A stretch of 28,845 bases of DNA from Chitinophagaceae bacterium UBA2793 (GTDB taxonomy: Bacteria > Bacteroidota > Bacteroidia > Chitinophagales > Chitinophagaceae): contig DEHT01000085.1 of assembly GCA_002352045.1 (NCBI GenBank), positions 21,740 to 50,584 on the forward strand, in the 5' to 3' direction. The notes beneath the pieces are model-generated. The model ran no database searches. It was not told where the DNA came from and saw only the letters and a list, made by a program, of their open reading frames with translations. Below are positions 8,313-16,770 of the stretch, piece by piece. The position numbers were made by a program, and so were the translations under genes. Position 1 is the stretch's first letter. Every line of letters begins with the position of its first letter.

Positions 8313-9944
8313 ATGAACAAACTCATTTTAAGTGTAGGATTTATTTTTTTGTCGCTATTTTTATTTGCTCAAAAAGATACCACTAAAATTCAAACGATTG
8401 ATATTACGTCGGCTTTCAGGCCCGTACTACGCAATGCTGTAAAAATAAATTTTTATGGGTCGCAACTACAAGCCGATACCAATCGTTCGGTTTTGAGTTA
8501 TAATATTCCTCAACAAAATTTATTTTATGCCTATCAACCCATTACCTTAAAACCATTGGCATTGGCTCAGGATACCAATCTGTACTTAGGCGACAGAAAT
8601 TTTGTAAAGCTGGGCTATGGGAATTATAAAACGCCATACCTGTCTGCAGGCTTAGGATTGGGAGATGGTAAAAAAGGCTTGCTGAATTTATATGTGGATT
8701 ATATTGGCTCAAAAGGTAAGCAAATTGAACACCAGGATTATGCATTAATGAATTTAAAAGCCGCCGGAAGTTTGTTTACTCCAAAAAACGAGGTTTACGG
8801 CTCCGTATCCATCAGTAGCAGCGATTATAATTTATACGGCTACGATCATAATGTATATTCTTATGATAAAAAAGATGTACAGCAAAAACTTAAGGAAGGT
8901 GAATTGATGATAGGTATAAAAAACAGGGTTGAAAATGAATTGGGGATAAACTACAACCCATCATTAAAAATAAACGGATTCAGTAATAAAGAAAGGGCTA
9001 AAGAAACCACTGTTAGCCTGAATGCTCCTGTGAGTTACAAAATAAATGAAGCATTATCGGTCTCAGCTACCCTAAAAGCAGATTTTACCCGCTACAATGC
9101 AGATGATAACACAGGCGGTTATAAACTGAAGAACAGCTTATTTCAATTGGCTCCTGCATTGGATTACAATAATGAGTTTATAAAAGCTCATGTGGGTATT
9201 ACACCGGTTTGGAACAACGATAAATTTGACTTTTTGCCCGATGTTTATGCCGAAGCAAAATTTGGGGAGAATGTATTTGTGGTACAAGGTGGATTGATTG
9301 GCCGGTATATCCTAAACACTTATCGCCATCTTTCCAGTGTAAATTCATACCTGTTAAGCATAAACGATTATAACAACACAAAAGAAATTGAATTGTATGG
9401 TGGTATTAAAGCTACCATGGGTAAACATTTTAGCTTTAGTGCAAAAGCCGGAGCCAGCAAATTCACAAATTTACCTTTGTTTATTAATGATACGGCTTTG
9501 GATGAAAAAGGCTTTTATGTAAGCAATGAAAGCAAACTGAATAATTTTAAAATTCACGGCGACCTTAGTTATATCATGCAGGAAAAATTTACTGTTACAG
9601 CAGGACTAACCTTTAATGGTTACACCGGATTAAAAAATAACGACAAAGCCTGGCATACGGTTCCTTTGGAATTGAATGGGTCTTTACGTTGGTGGGCCAT
9701 TAAGAAATTGCTGCTTAAAGCAGACTTTATTATGTTTAGAGGAATTAAGTTTGTGAATTTAGCCGGCAATAGCCAGGAATTAGATGCCGGAAAAGATTTG
9801 AGTATAGGTGCAGAATATAAAATAAACAAACAATTTAGTGCATGGGTAAATGCCAATAATTTGTTCAACGATAAATACCAGCGTTGGCATCGTTACAATG
9901 TGTATGGTACCAATGTAGTGGGTGGTATTATTTTTCATTTTTAA
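8313..9944 (+). CDS. TonB-dependent-receptor-like outer membrane beta-barrel, no obvious plug domain
   Basis: The 543-aa protein starts at the ATG at 8313, because MNKLILSVGFIFLSLFLFAQ is a good signal peptide; an in-frame TTG at 8262 adds 17 unlikely residues. After a short N-terminal stretch (TIDITSAFRPVLRNAVKINF) it is a run of amphipathic strands with alternating aromatics. It ends in FSAWVNANNLFNDKYQRW and a final strand closing on IIFHF, the classic last-strand pattern of TonB-dependent receptors, with terminal Phe for BAM recognition. At ~520 mature residues it is shorter than a full receptor, and I see neither a carboxypeptidase-like domain nor a complete plug. It is probably cotranscribed with the TPR gene upstream and likely forms an envelope complex with it. 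Confidence 0.78.
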   Translation: MNKLILSVGFIFLSLFLFAQKDTTKIQTIDITSAFRPVLRNAVKINFYGSQLQADTNRSVLSYNIPQQNLFYAYQPITLKPLALAQDTNLYLGDRNFVKLGYGNYKTPYLSAGLGLGDGKKGLLNLYVDYIGSKGKQIEHQDYALMNLKAAGSLFTPKNEVYGSVSISSSDYNLYGYDHNVYSYDKKDVQQKLKEGELMIGIKNRVENELGINYNPSLKINGFSNKERAKETTVSLNAPVSYKINEALSVSATLKADFTRYNADDNTGGYKLKNSLFQLAPALDYNNEFIKAHVGITPVWNNDKFDFLPDVYAEAKFGENVFVVQGGLIGRYILNTYRHLSSVNSYLLSINDYNNTKEIELYGGIKATMGKHFSFSAKAGASKFTNLPLFINDTALDEKGFYVSNESKLNNFKIHGDLSYIMQEKFTVTAGLTFNGYTGLKNNDKAWHTVPLELNGSLRWWAIKKLLLKADFIMFRGIKFVNLAGNSQELDAGKDLSIGAEYKINKQFSAWVNANNLFNDKYQRWHRYNVYGTNVVGGIIFHF

Positions 9945-9948
9945 GAAT

Positions 9949-9956
9949 TACTTTTG
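9949..9956 (+). promoter_or_regulatory. Candidate Bacteroidota -7 element (TACTTTTG)
   Basis: TACTTTTG matches the TAnnTTTG -7 consensus exactly and ends 5 nt before the ATG of the HU-CCDC81-like gene. If used, the transcript would begin at or almost at the start codon. No clear -33 TTTG is seen at the right distance, so confidence is limited. Confidence 0.4.
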
Positions 9957-9961
9957 CCGCA

Positions 9962-10603
9962 ATGGAAAAATTGCTCGCTTTATATCTTTTTCAACATAAA
10001 ATTTGCCCATTGCCTACAGTAGGCACTTTGCTACTGCAACCCGGTAATGCTGTTGCCTTGCAGGCAGATAAATTATTAAACGCACCAGCACCAAACGTAG
10101 TGTTTTCGGTAAGTGAGTATAATACCGAAGGCTTAGTACAATCTTTATCAACCGCACTCAATATCGATTCTACCTCTGCACGCCTAACCTTAGAAAATTT
10201 TTGTAAATCTATTCTACAAATGGGCGAAAATTCGGCAATAAAATTTTCAAATGCAGGTTCCTTTAAAAAGGATGAAAACGGGCAACTGTTTTTTGAGCCG
10301 GCCCAACCTAATGCAGCTTTTGTTCAACCCACTATAGCTGAAAGAGTTATTCATCCACAGGCTACTCATAGCATGTTGGTAGGCGATACGCATACCAATA
10401 CTGTTGCTATGACGGAAATGTTGTCGGCTGAAAATCAAAAAAGAAGTTTAGCCTGGGCCTGGTGGTCAATAGGATTAGCTGTTGCGGCTGCATCAGTAAT
10501 TGTTTTCTATTCAACCGGTAACAACGCTGCACATTTTGGAAATGCTAATAAAATTTCACCTGCTAAAGAACCGGCAGCTACTTATTCTATCGGTACAAAG
10601 TAG
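9962..10603 (+). CDS. HU-CCDC81-like domain protein with one membrane segment
   Basis: The 213-aa protein starts at the ATG at 9962; an upstream in-frame ATG at 9884 lies inside the barrel gene and adds a non-conserved 26 residues. Residues 1-~115 look like the bacterial HU-CCDC81 (IHF/HU-related) type: MEKLLALYLFQHKICPLPTV with a beta strand (VGTLLLQPG), then a second helical/beta unit ending IKFSNAGSFKKDENGQLFFE. A single hydrophobic segment (~163-184, AWAWWSIGLAVAAASVIVFY) follows. Family members usually carry a periplasmic SPOR domain after the membrane helix; here only ~30 residues remain, so that domain is missing. The link to HU-CCDC81 is by pattern and is moderate. It may tie envelope to nucleoid or division. 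It lies directly after the barrel gene. Confidence 0.6.
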   Translation: MEKLLALYLFQHKICPLPTVGTLLLQPGNAVALQADKLLNAPAPNVVFSVSEYNTEGLVQSLSTALNIDSTSARLTLENFCKSILQMGENSAIKFSNAGSFKKDENGQLFFEPAQPNAAFVQPTIAERVIHPQATHSMLVGDTHTNTVAMTEMLSAENQKRSLAWAWWSIGLAVAAASVIVFYSTGNNAAHFGNANKISPAKEPAATYSIGTK

Positions 10604-10641
10604 ATTAAATTCATTTTCTTTGCAGCCAGAACTTTGTTAGT

Positions 10642-11532
10642 ATGATTCATTATGAACAATGCCCGGTTTGTTCGGGAAAAAATATTCAAAATTTTTTAAG
10701 GGTTAAAGATTATACGGTATCAGGTGAAACTTATCCCTTGTATCAATGTAGCAATTGCAGTTTTGTATTTACACAGGATATTCCTTCGCAGGAGGAAATA
10801 GGAAAATATTATCAATCGCAAAATTATATTTCGCATAGCGATACTCAGCAGGGGCTTGTAAACAAATTGTATCATAAGGTAAGAAAAATTACGCTGTCGG
10901 GTAAACGAAAATTGGTTGCCGGCAAAACCGGTTTAACCAAAGGAAACCTGCTGGATGTAGGATGTGGAACCGGTGCCTTTTTAAATGAAATGAAATTGGC
11001 TGGTTGGCAAATTACAGGTTTAGAGCCCGATGAAGTAGCCAGGAAAAATGCGAATGACTTATACGCTATCAACCCAATGCCATCGCATGAAATTTTTAAT
11101 TTGCCCCAAAGTAGTTACGATGCCATTACACTGTGGCATGTATTGGAGCATGTGCACCAGTTGAACGAATATGTGGCTCAGCTAAATAAATTATTGAAGC
11201 CTGCCGGTGTTTTATTTATTGCGGTTCCTAACTATACATCCGGCGATGCCCTTCATTATAAATCACATTGGGCGGCCTATGATGTACCCAGGCACTTATA
11301 CCATTTTTCGCCCAATAGTATGAAATTACTCATGCAAAACCATGGCATGAATGTAAAGGCAATAAAGCCCATGTGGTTCGATAGTGTGTATGTGAGTATG
11401 TTAAGCGAACAATATAAAAATGGTAAAGGAAATATTATTAGTGCTGCATGGAATGGAATGCTTTCCAATGCAAAAGCACTCATCAATAAAGAGCGCTGCA
11501 GTTCGTTAATTTATATTATCCAAAAAAACTAA
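10642..11532 (+). CDS. Class I SAM-dependent methyltransferase with N-terminal zinc ribbon
   Basis: The 296-aa protein opens with a four-cysteine zinc ribbon (CPVC at residues 7-10 and CSNC at 36-39). A Rossmann methyltransferase domain follows with motif I LLDVGCGTGAFL (~104-115), the acidic ribose-binding strand ITGLEPDEVA, and AITLWHVLEHV, the motif IV/post-motif typical of methyltransf_23-type enzymes. The C-terminal half (PRHLYHFSPNSMKLLMQ...) is also characteristic. Zinc-ribbon members of this family often act on sugars or small metabolites in glycan or lipid pathways; the substrate here is unknown. The start at 10642 follows the previous gene by 38 bp. The stop overlaps the stop of the convergent cyclotransferase. 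Confidence 0.87.
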   Translation: MIHYEQCPVCSGKNIQNFLRVKDYTVSGETYPLYQCSNCSFVFTQDIPSQEEIGKYYQSQNYISHSDTQQGLVNKLYHKVRKITLSGKRKLVAGKTGLTKGNLLDVGCGTGAFLNEMKLAGWQITGLEPDEVARKNANDLYAINPMPSHEIFNLPQSSYDAITLWHVLEHVHQLNEYVAQLNKLLKPAGVLFIAVPNYTSGDALHYKSHWAAYDVPRHLYHFSPNSMKLLMQNHGMNVKAIKPMWFDSVYVSMLSEQYKNGKGNIISAAWNGMLSNAKALINKERCSSLIYIIQKN

Positions 11533-12341
11533 TCGAGTTTTACTTCATACAATTTGCTCCATCTTTTACCGGTTACAAATAAATTTTTGCTGCTGCTATC
11601 GTAGGCAATGCCGTTAAAATAATCGGCTCTTGGATTGGTTTGTCTTTCTTTTGTGCCAAAGTCGGGGAAGTTTAAAATACCTTTTACATGCCCACTTTCA
11701 GAATCAATTTTTATGATAGAGCTGGTAGTATAAACATTGGCATATATCATTCCGTTTACATATTCCAGTTCATTGATATTTTCAATAGGGCCTTTGTCTG
11801 TTTGAACAGAAATGGTATTCAAAACCTTGAAATCTTCCGGGTTCACAAAATATAAATTCGCCGAACCATCGCTAAGAATAAGGTCTTTGCCGTTGTTGGT
11901 AATGCCCCAACCATCGTAAGGCCAATTAAAAGTTTTAATTGGTTTATTGATGTTGGCCGCATCATATACATAAACAATATTACTTTCCCAGGTAAGTTGA
12001 TACAATTTACCATTTAAAAAAGTAATGCCTTCGCCAAAAATTTTATCGCTGCCCATGCTGTGCTTTTGCAGCACTTTGCCGGTTTTGTAATCGGTGATTC
12101 TTATGGATGAATTGGTATAATCTCCGGTAGATTCATATAGTTTCCCATTGTAAAATTCTAAACCCTGGGTATATGCACTGGTATCGTGTGGGTATTCCGA
12201 AATAATATTGAACCCAATATTTGCCGGGGCTGCAATGCCCGATGGAGGCGGTATTAAGCTTGGATCAGTTTCTTCGGTTTTGCTGTTGTTGTTACATGAT
12301 AGAGCCATCGCAATAGATATAAATACGATAAGATATTTCAT
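11529..12341 (-). CDS. Glutaminyl-peptide cyclotransferase, lipoprotein (plant-type QC family)
   Basis: This is a 270-aa lipoprotein: the leader MKYLIVFISIAMALSC has a lipobox with Cys16, followed by a polar linker. The mature part is a beta-propeller of the bacterial/plant glutamine cyclotransferase type: YPHDTSAYTQGLEFYNGKLY is the signature start, then repeated blades such as GEGITFLNGKLYQLTW and INELEYVNGMIYANVY, and a closing FNGIAYD. It is expected to convert N-terminal glutamine to pyroglutamate on exported peptides without zinc. Many T9SS-secreted proteins begin with Gln after signal cleavage, which may explain its presence in this organism. The last coding bases overlap those of the methyltransferase gene (11529-11532). 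Confidence 0.88.
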   Translation of the reverse strand: MKYLIVFISIAMALSCNNNSKTEETDPSLIPPPSGIAAPANIGFNIISEYPHDTSAYTQGLEFYNGKLYESTGDYTNSSIRITDYKTGKVLQKHSMGSDKIFGEGITFLNGKLYQLTWESNIVYVYDAANINKPIKTFNWPYDGWGITNNGKDLILSDGSANLYFVNPEDFKVLNTISVQTDKGPIENINELEYVNGMIYANVYTTSSIIKIDSESGHVKGILNFPDFGTKERQTNPRADYFNGIAYDSSSKNLFVTGKRWSKLYEVKLD

Positions 12342-12358
12342 TCATTTAAATTATGCTG

Positions 12359-12366
12359 CAAAAATA
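12359..12366 (-). promoter_or_regulatory. Candidate -7 element for the cyclotransferase gene
   Basis: On the minus strand this reads TATTTTTG, an exact TAnnTTTG match, ending 17 nt upstream of the start codon at 12341. No convincing -33 element is seen upstream of it. Confidence 0.4.
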
Positions 12367-12417
12367 GGCTTCCCTAATGAGTAGGCTGTTGTTTTTAATG
12401 TGTTTTCAAATAAAAAA

Positions 12418-12448
12418 TTTGTTATAAAAAGAATTTGCCTTACATTTG
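12418..12448 (+). promoter_or_regulatory. Bacteroidota-type promoter (TTTG - 19 bp - TACATTTG)
   Basis: TTTG at 12418-12421 and TACATTTG at 12441-12448 are separated by 19 bp, matching the -33/-7 consensus of the primary sigma factor in Bacteroidota. It points at the M43 protease gene, whose start is ~160 nt further on, so the mRNA would have a long leader. The two promoters of this divergent region do not overlap. Confidence 0.6.
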
Positions 12449-12610
12449 AGCTATACCTCTGAGCCGATATTTACATTTTCCCCCAACTGATAAATAAGGC
12501 AGCTTTCCAATATTCATTTTTGAACAGTACCATTCTGTGTAATCACAGCCAATATTGCATTCGCATATCCTTTAAAAGATCATTTCTACTTACACAAACC
12601 TTACTAAGAA

Positions 12611-13843
12611 ATGAAATTTTATTTTTGGCTATTCCTGTGTTCGCTATCCTGGATGTTTTCCAATGGGCAGCGTGTATGCGAAACAGATAAATACATTGCC
12701 TCCCTTCCCGGCTATTATTCTTCCGAAAGAGAATTTCCACCCAATGCCCCGCCAAGAGATACTACACCCAACGAAATAATTACCATTCCGGTAGTGGTGC
12801 ATGTTTTATTCAACAACAAAGTACAAATGATTTCCGATGATAAAATTCTTTCTCAAATTGCTGCATTGAATGAAGATTTCAGAATGTTGAATGCCGATAA
12901 AATAAATGTTCCGGAAGTATTTAAGAACAAAGCAGCCGATGCAAGAATTATGTTTTGCCTGGCACAGGTAGATCCGCAGGGTAGGCCTACCACCGGAATT
13001 TTAAAACGATATACAACGGTTACAAATTTTAGAGAAGCCGATGCCATGAAGTTTAAAGCAAAGGGTGGCAGCGATGCATGGGACGCAAAAAACTATTTGA
13101 ATATTTGGGTTTGCAGCATGTTTGGCAGGGCATTAGGTTATGCATCGTTGCCAGGTGGCGATCCTGCAAAAGATGGGGTAGTTATAAATTACGATGTTAT
13201 TGGCAGAGGACAAGGCCAAAGGCAAAACTTTGATAAAGGCCGTACCGCCACTCACGAAATTGCACACTGGCTTGGGTTAAAACATATTTGGGGTGATGCA
13301 GAATGTGGCAGTGATGAAATTGCCGATACGCCGCCACAAACCAGTTATAATATTGGTTGCCCGGTTTTTCCTCGTCCTTCTTATTGTTCTGTTGATGGCA
13401 ATGGCGATATGTTTATGAATTTTATGGATCTCACAAACGATGCCTGCATGTATATGTTTACCAATGGGCAAAAAAATAGAATGCGTTCGCAATTTGCAAT
13501 AGGTGGGCCAAGAAATAGTTTTTTACGTTCCTACCGTTGCGATGGCAGTTTTGCCACCGGAGCTCCTTTGCCACAGGACTCTTTACCTGTAGCAATAGTT
13601 GCCGATAAAATATTGGTTTATCCCAACCCGGTACAAAACGAGTTGTGGGTGAAAAGCAATAGCCCGGCTACTTTACAAGGGAAAACTTTACAGGTTTTAA
13701 ATACAGAAGGGAAATTGCTATTGACGCACCTATTGCAAAGCAATAAAGAAAAAGTATTGCTGAACCGTTTAACTCCCGGATTGTATTTGGTAAAAATTAA
13801 TTCAGCCGAAGGCGTAAAGAGTTTTAAAATTGTAAAGCATTAA
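12611..13843 (+). CDS. Secreted M43-family zinc metalloprotease (pappalysin-like) with T9SS sorting domain
   Basis: The 410-aa protein has a signal peptide (MKFYFWLFLCSLSWMFSNGQ), a short propeptide-like region, and an M43 catalytic domain. The domain opens with IPVVVHVLF and contains the zinc motif HEIAHWLGLKH at residues 215-225 (ligands His215, His219, His225, general base Glu216), then a FMNFMD Met-turn. Cysteines typical of the cytophagalysin group are present. The last ~80 residues (VYPNPVQNELWV ... LTPGLYLVKI ... SFKIVKH) form a type A T9SS C-terminal sorting domain, so the enzyme should cross the outer membrane and be released or anchored at the surface. It shares its TTAA stop overlap with the convergent dehydrogenase. 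Size and motif order are normal. Confidence 0.93.
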   Translation: MKFYFWLFLCSLSWMFSNGQRVCETDKYIASLPGYYSSEREFPPNAPPRDTTPNEIITIPVVVHVLFNNKVQMISDDKILSQIAALNEDFRMLNADKINVPEVFKNKAADARIMFCLAQVDPQGRPTTGILKRYTTVTNFREADAMKFKAKGGSDAWDAKNYLNIWVCSMFGRALGYASLPGGDPAKDGVVINYDVIGRGQGQRQNFDKGRTATHEIAHWLGLKHIWGDAECGSDEIADTPPQTSYNIGCPVFPRPSYCSVDGNGDMFMNFMDLTNDACMYMFTNGQKNRMRSQFAIGGPRNSFLRSYRCDGSFATGAPLPQDSLPVAIVADKILVYPNPVQNELWVKSNSPATLQGKTLQVLNTEGKLLLTHLLQSNKEKVLLNRLTPGLYLVKINSAEGVKSFKIVKH

Positions 13844-14961
13844 GCGGTTTTCTTTACCCAATTTACATTTCGCTTTTTTAAGTATTCCAGCACAAAGTCG
13901 AAACAGGCTTTGTGTTTTCCTACCAACTCCGGGGGGAAAACGCCTTTTTCTAAAAACAATTTTTTTGCAATAAGATTAACTGCTGCTGTACAGGTATAGC
14001 CGGTTGTACGGCTCATAGAAGCTGTTTTGGTTGCCGCATCGTATTCATCATATAAAAAGTATTCAACCGAAACTGTCTTGCCATCTTTGGTGCCTTTCAA
14101 TTGTATGGTCATAATGGTAAATTCAGGCTCTTCGGGTTGTAACTTCCATGAATCAAATAAAATTTTAGAAGTGAATTGTAGCGGTGAAATTTTATTTCCG
14201 TTGAAATCCATTTCGTTTTCATTAAAGAACCCTGCCTGTTTTAAGGATAGTATCAACTCAATATGGCCGGGAAACCGCAAGGTTTTTTCCTTCATATCGG
14301 GTATATGTTTCATGGTGAATAAAATACTGCGAAGCCCATCAGTATTAAAAGCCTCTAAGGTTCCGGCATGTTCAAAATTTATTAGCTCTGCATCGCTCAA
14401 TGCAGGCTTTGTTACAATGTGGCCATTTTCTACATATCGAGCAGGCCTGGTATATTCTTCAATAACATCAATAGGAGAGAAGGGTGCTTTGTATTCAAAA
14501 GGTTTGAATCTTATTTTTGGAAGACCACCTACCATACATTCAAAACTGTTTATCTGCATTTCTTCATTGTATCTACCTAAAACAAAATTGCTCATGCCCG
14601 GTGCAACGCCACAATCCACAATGGCCGTTACATTATTTTGCCTGGCCAATGCGTTTAATTGCAAGGCGTCTTCGGGAAAGAAAGAAATATCCACTACATT
14701 TTTTCCGGCATTAATTATGGCTTCCAAAGATTTATAGCCCATAAAGCCGGGTACAGCACAAACAGCCATATCAAAATCTTTCAATAAAGAATGATAGTTA
14801 TTATAATCGCTTAGGTTTGTTTTTTGCGTTGCAATGCCCTTGTCTTTTAATAATGCAAGATTGGCTTCATTAATATCAAATGAGGTTACTTTGAATTGGG
14901 TAGATAAATCATTGGCTATGGTACGGCCTACCATTCCGGCGCCTAATATGGCAATATTCAT
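13840..14961 (-). CDS. Saccharopine dehydrogenase-like NAD(P)-binding oxidoreductase
   Basis: The 373-aa cytoplasmic enzyme starts with MNIAILGAGMVGRTIANDLS, an NAD(P) Rossmann fold with GAGMVG at residues 7-12, followed by FDINEANL with the acidic residue that favours NAD. The middle has DISFFPEDAL, TAIVDCGVAPGMSN and a C-terminal catalytic alpha/beta domain, as in saccharopine dehydrogenase / lysine 6-dehydrogenase / carboxynorspermidine-type enzymes. Which reaction it catalyses cannot be told from sequence; lysine degradation (saccharopine to glutamate and aminoadipate semialdehyde) is most likely. The upstream 285 bp hold a long imperfect hairpin that could regulate it. It is convergent with the protease gene, overlapping by 4 bp. 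Confidence 0.85.
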   Translation of the reverse strand: MNIAILGAGMVGRTIANDLSTQFKVTSFDINEANLALLKDKGIATQKTNLSDYNNYHSLLKDFDMAVCAVPGFMGYKSLEAIINAGKNVVDISFFPEDALQLNALARQNNVTAIVDCGVAPGMSNFVLGRYNEEMQINSFECMVGGLPKIRFKPFEYKAPFSPIDVIEEYTRPARYVENGHIVTKPALSDAELINFEHAGTLEAFNTDGLRSILFTMKHIPDMKEKTLRFPGHIELILSLKQAGFFNENEMDFNGNKISPLQFTSKILFDSWKLQPEEPEFTIMTIQLKGTKDGKTVSVEYFLYDEYDAATKTASMSRTTGYTCTAAVNLIAKKLFLEKGVFPPELVGKHKACFDFVLEYLKKRNVNWVKKTA

Positions 14962-15042
14962 GTAGTTGTTTTTAGAAATACAAGCTAATGAATTTAATGG
15001 AATTTTAATGGTAGCATTTTGTTATCGCCATTTCAAAAATGT

Positions 15043-15120
15043 GAATGCTGATTTTTAAGATGGTGAAGATGCTTTATGATTTATCATCGGATATCATAAT
15101 AAGCATCACCATTTGCATTC
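15043..15120. promoter_or_regulatory. Long imperfect hairpin upstream of the dehydrogenase gene
   Basis: Nested complementary arms: GAATGC (15043-15048) with GCATTC (15115-15120); ATGGT (15060-15064) with ACCAT (15108-15112); GATGCTT (15068-15074) with AAGCATC (15101-15107); TATGAT (15075-15080) with ATCATA (15093-15098). This gives 24 paired bases with small bulges around a 12-nt loop. It could be a leader RNA structure of the minus-strand gene starting at 14961, or a relic of a small mobile repeat. Confidence 0.5.
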
Positions 15121-15212
15121 TTGTCAAGTGTATCTTTATTTTAAAAAGCTTGCACAGAACTTATGTAAAATACTTCTTTCATTTACATCAGCAGCATTGA
15201 GTATAATATCAA

Positions 15213-15243
15213 CTAAAAACCCCGACTTTCATCGGGGCTTTTA
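15213..15243 (-). terminator. Rho-independent terminator of the esterase gene
   Basis: A perfect 6-bp GC stem, CCCCGA (15220-15225) and TCGGGG (15232-15237), has a 6-nt loop and is flanked by an A-run on the left and T-run on the right. Read on the minus strand the stem is followed by TTTTTAG, directly after the stop codon at 15247. The flanking tracts would let it work on both strands. Confidence 0.85.
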
Positions 15244-15246
15244 AAA

Positions 15247-16590
15247 CTATTCTTTAATAAACTTTATTTTATGTGTTTGTTTAGTTTGTGTTTCTGTAAC
15301 AATAGCAACATACAAACCGGGCATTAATGTATTTAAATTGATGGGTATTTGATTGTTACCACTAATTGTTTTTTGCAGAAGTTGTTGCCCCTTCAAGTTA
15401 TAAATTTGAAGGGTTGCGTTTTGTAAAACAATATTAGTTTGCAGATGCATGGTTTCTTTTACGGGGTTGGGATTAATCAAAATTGTTGCATCAATCATTA
15501 AATTTAAAAGCCTTATTTCTGAATAGGTTGAGGCAGCATCTTTGTCTTGCACCTGCAATCGATAATAGTTTTTTCCATTGGCCGGCAGGTTGTCGTTAAA
15601 GCTGTATGAAGCACCCATTCCGTTTATGCCTTTGGCAGTTATATATCCAACCTCTGTAAAATTAACTCCATCAGCACCACGCAAAACTTTAAAACCGGCT
15701 ACATTGTTTTCTGCAGCGGTTGTCCATTGCAGTAAGGATTTTTTATTTATTGCCTGTGCGGTAAAGTTTAAACCCGATACCGGCAAAACAGTAAAACTCC
15801 TCTGATACTGCAGCATCCATTCATATATATTCATGCCGTTTTCTTTAAAAGATGGATTGTAGGTTTGCGACCAGGCATCATGTGAATTACTGCTGAAAAT
15901 TGTTTTTTTAGCCAACGGGTTTGGTGGCGAAGGCCGGTTGTTAATTAAACTTACTAAGTTGTTGGTAATGCTTACGTTTACCGTAGGATCTCCATTATTG
16001 TGAGTAGCCCAAACAGGCAGGTTGGAAATAGAGATATTATTAGCATAAGTTTGAGAAGCTTCGGTAGCACCACAAATAGGAACGGTGGCGGCAATTCTAG
16101 AAGCAAAGTTGGTATGATAGCCAGGATAGTACCATGCCGCAGCTCCACCCATACTTAAACCAGTTAAATAAATTCTATTAATATCAACTGGGTAGTTGGC
16201 CACTGCATAATTCAAAATATTATGTATATCATTTACACTCGGAAATCCGGTAAACTGTGGCGATAACACAATAAACCGATACGATTGTCCACCCGAAACA
16301 AAACTGGTAGGAAAGGTTCCTTCATTAATAAGCTTAGGTATTCCGTTTCTTAACACCAATGGTAAACTGCTGCTGGTGCCCTGGCCAATTTCACCATAGC
16401 CATGTACAAATAATATCAACGGATATTTTGCCATAGATGTTGGATAGCCCTGAGGGAGGTACTCATAAAAAGCTTTGGCAGCTTCTGATAATTGAATATA
16501 TCGGGGAGTTTGAGTTTGGCCGGTTACCGGCTTTTGAGCAAGCACGCCTAACATAAGCATACCTGCCACTAAAAAATGGTTTTTCATCAT
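15247..16590 (-). CDS. Secreted alpha/beta-hydrolase (carbohydrate esterase / PHB-depolymerase-like) with T9SS sorting domain
   Basis: The 447-aa protein has a signal peptide (~residues 1-25) and an alpha/beta-hydrolase domain at ~35-265. The triad is visible: nucleophile Ser146 in GLSMGG, Asp201 in HNNGDPTV, His237 in SNSHDAW. The LILFVHGYGE strand gives the oxyanion loop. A fibronectin-like linker (~265-365) leads to a type A T9SS sorting domain (INPNPVKETMHL ... LMPGLYVAIV ... KIKFIKE). It resembles the prolyl-oligopeptidase/LpqC-like esterases that act on polysaccharide esters outside the cell; the true substrate is unknown. Its start at 16590 is ~180 bp from the divergent aminotransferase. 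A strong terminator follows its stop. Confidence 0.85.
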   Translation of the reverse strand: MMKNHFLVAGMLMLGVLAQKPVTGQTQTPRYIQLSEAAKAFYEYLPQGYPTSMAKYPLILFVHGYGEIGQGTSSSLPLVLRNGIPKLINEGTFPTSFVSGGQSYRFIVLSPQFTGFPSVNDIHNILNYAVANYPVDINRIYLTGLSMGGAAAWYYPGYHTNFASRIAATVPICGATEASQTYANNISISNLPVWATHNNGDPTVNVSITNNLVSLINNRPSPPNPLAKKTIFSSNSHDAWSQTYNPSFKENGMNIYEWMLQYQRSFTVLPVSGLNFTAQAINKKSLLQWTTAAENNVAGFKVLRGADGVNFTEVGYITAKGINGMGASYSFNDNLPANGKNYYRLQVQDKDAASTYSEIRLLNLMIDATILINPNPVKETMHLQTNIVLQNATLQIYNLKGQQLLQKTISGNNQIPINLNTLMPGLYVAIVTETQTKQTHKIKFIKE

Positions 16591-16727
16591 TTGCCTGAAC
16601 GAAAATTTAAAAATTACTAAATACTTCGTCTTGCAATTTCGGAGAGGTTGGGCAATTTAAAACAAATTCCGTACCATCTGCATTCAAATATCAATAAAAT
16701 CACTTTTAAGCTCAAAAAAGAAAGCAA

Positions 16728-16759
16728 TTGTGAGTAAATGACGATTAATCCTAACTTTA
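16728..16759 (+). promoter_or_regulatory. Candidate promoter of the aminotransferase unit
   Basis: TTG at 16728-16730 and TAACTTTA at 16752-16759 (one mismatch to TAnnTTTG) are 21 bp apart. The ATG at 16771 lies 12 nt beyond, and this supports that start rather than the in-frame ATG at 16738, which would lie inside the promoter. Confidence 0.45.
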
Positions 16760-16770
16760 AAAGAAAAAAA

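Noticed and set aside
14027..14737. 236-codon plus-strand ORF opposite the dehydrogenase gene
   Set aside because: It is a shadow frame: the minus-strand frame has the Rossmann motif and normal length, and this one has no recognisable domain.
15247..16590. Esterase as a further effector of the TIR/CHAT system
   Set aside because: It is over 3 kb away, on the other strand, and has a signal peptide and T9SS sorting domain, so it is an exported enzyme unrelated to the operon.
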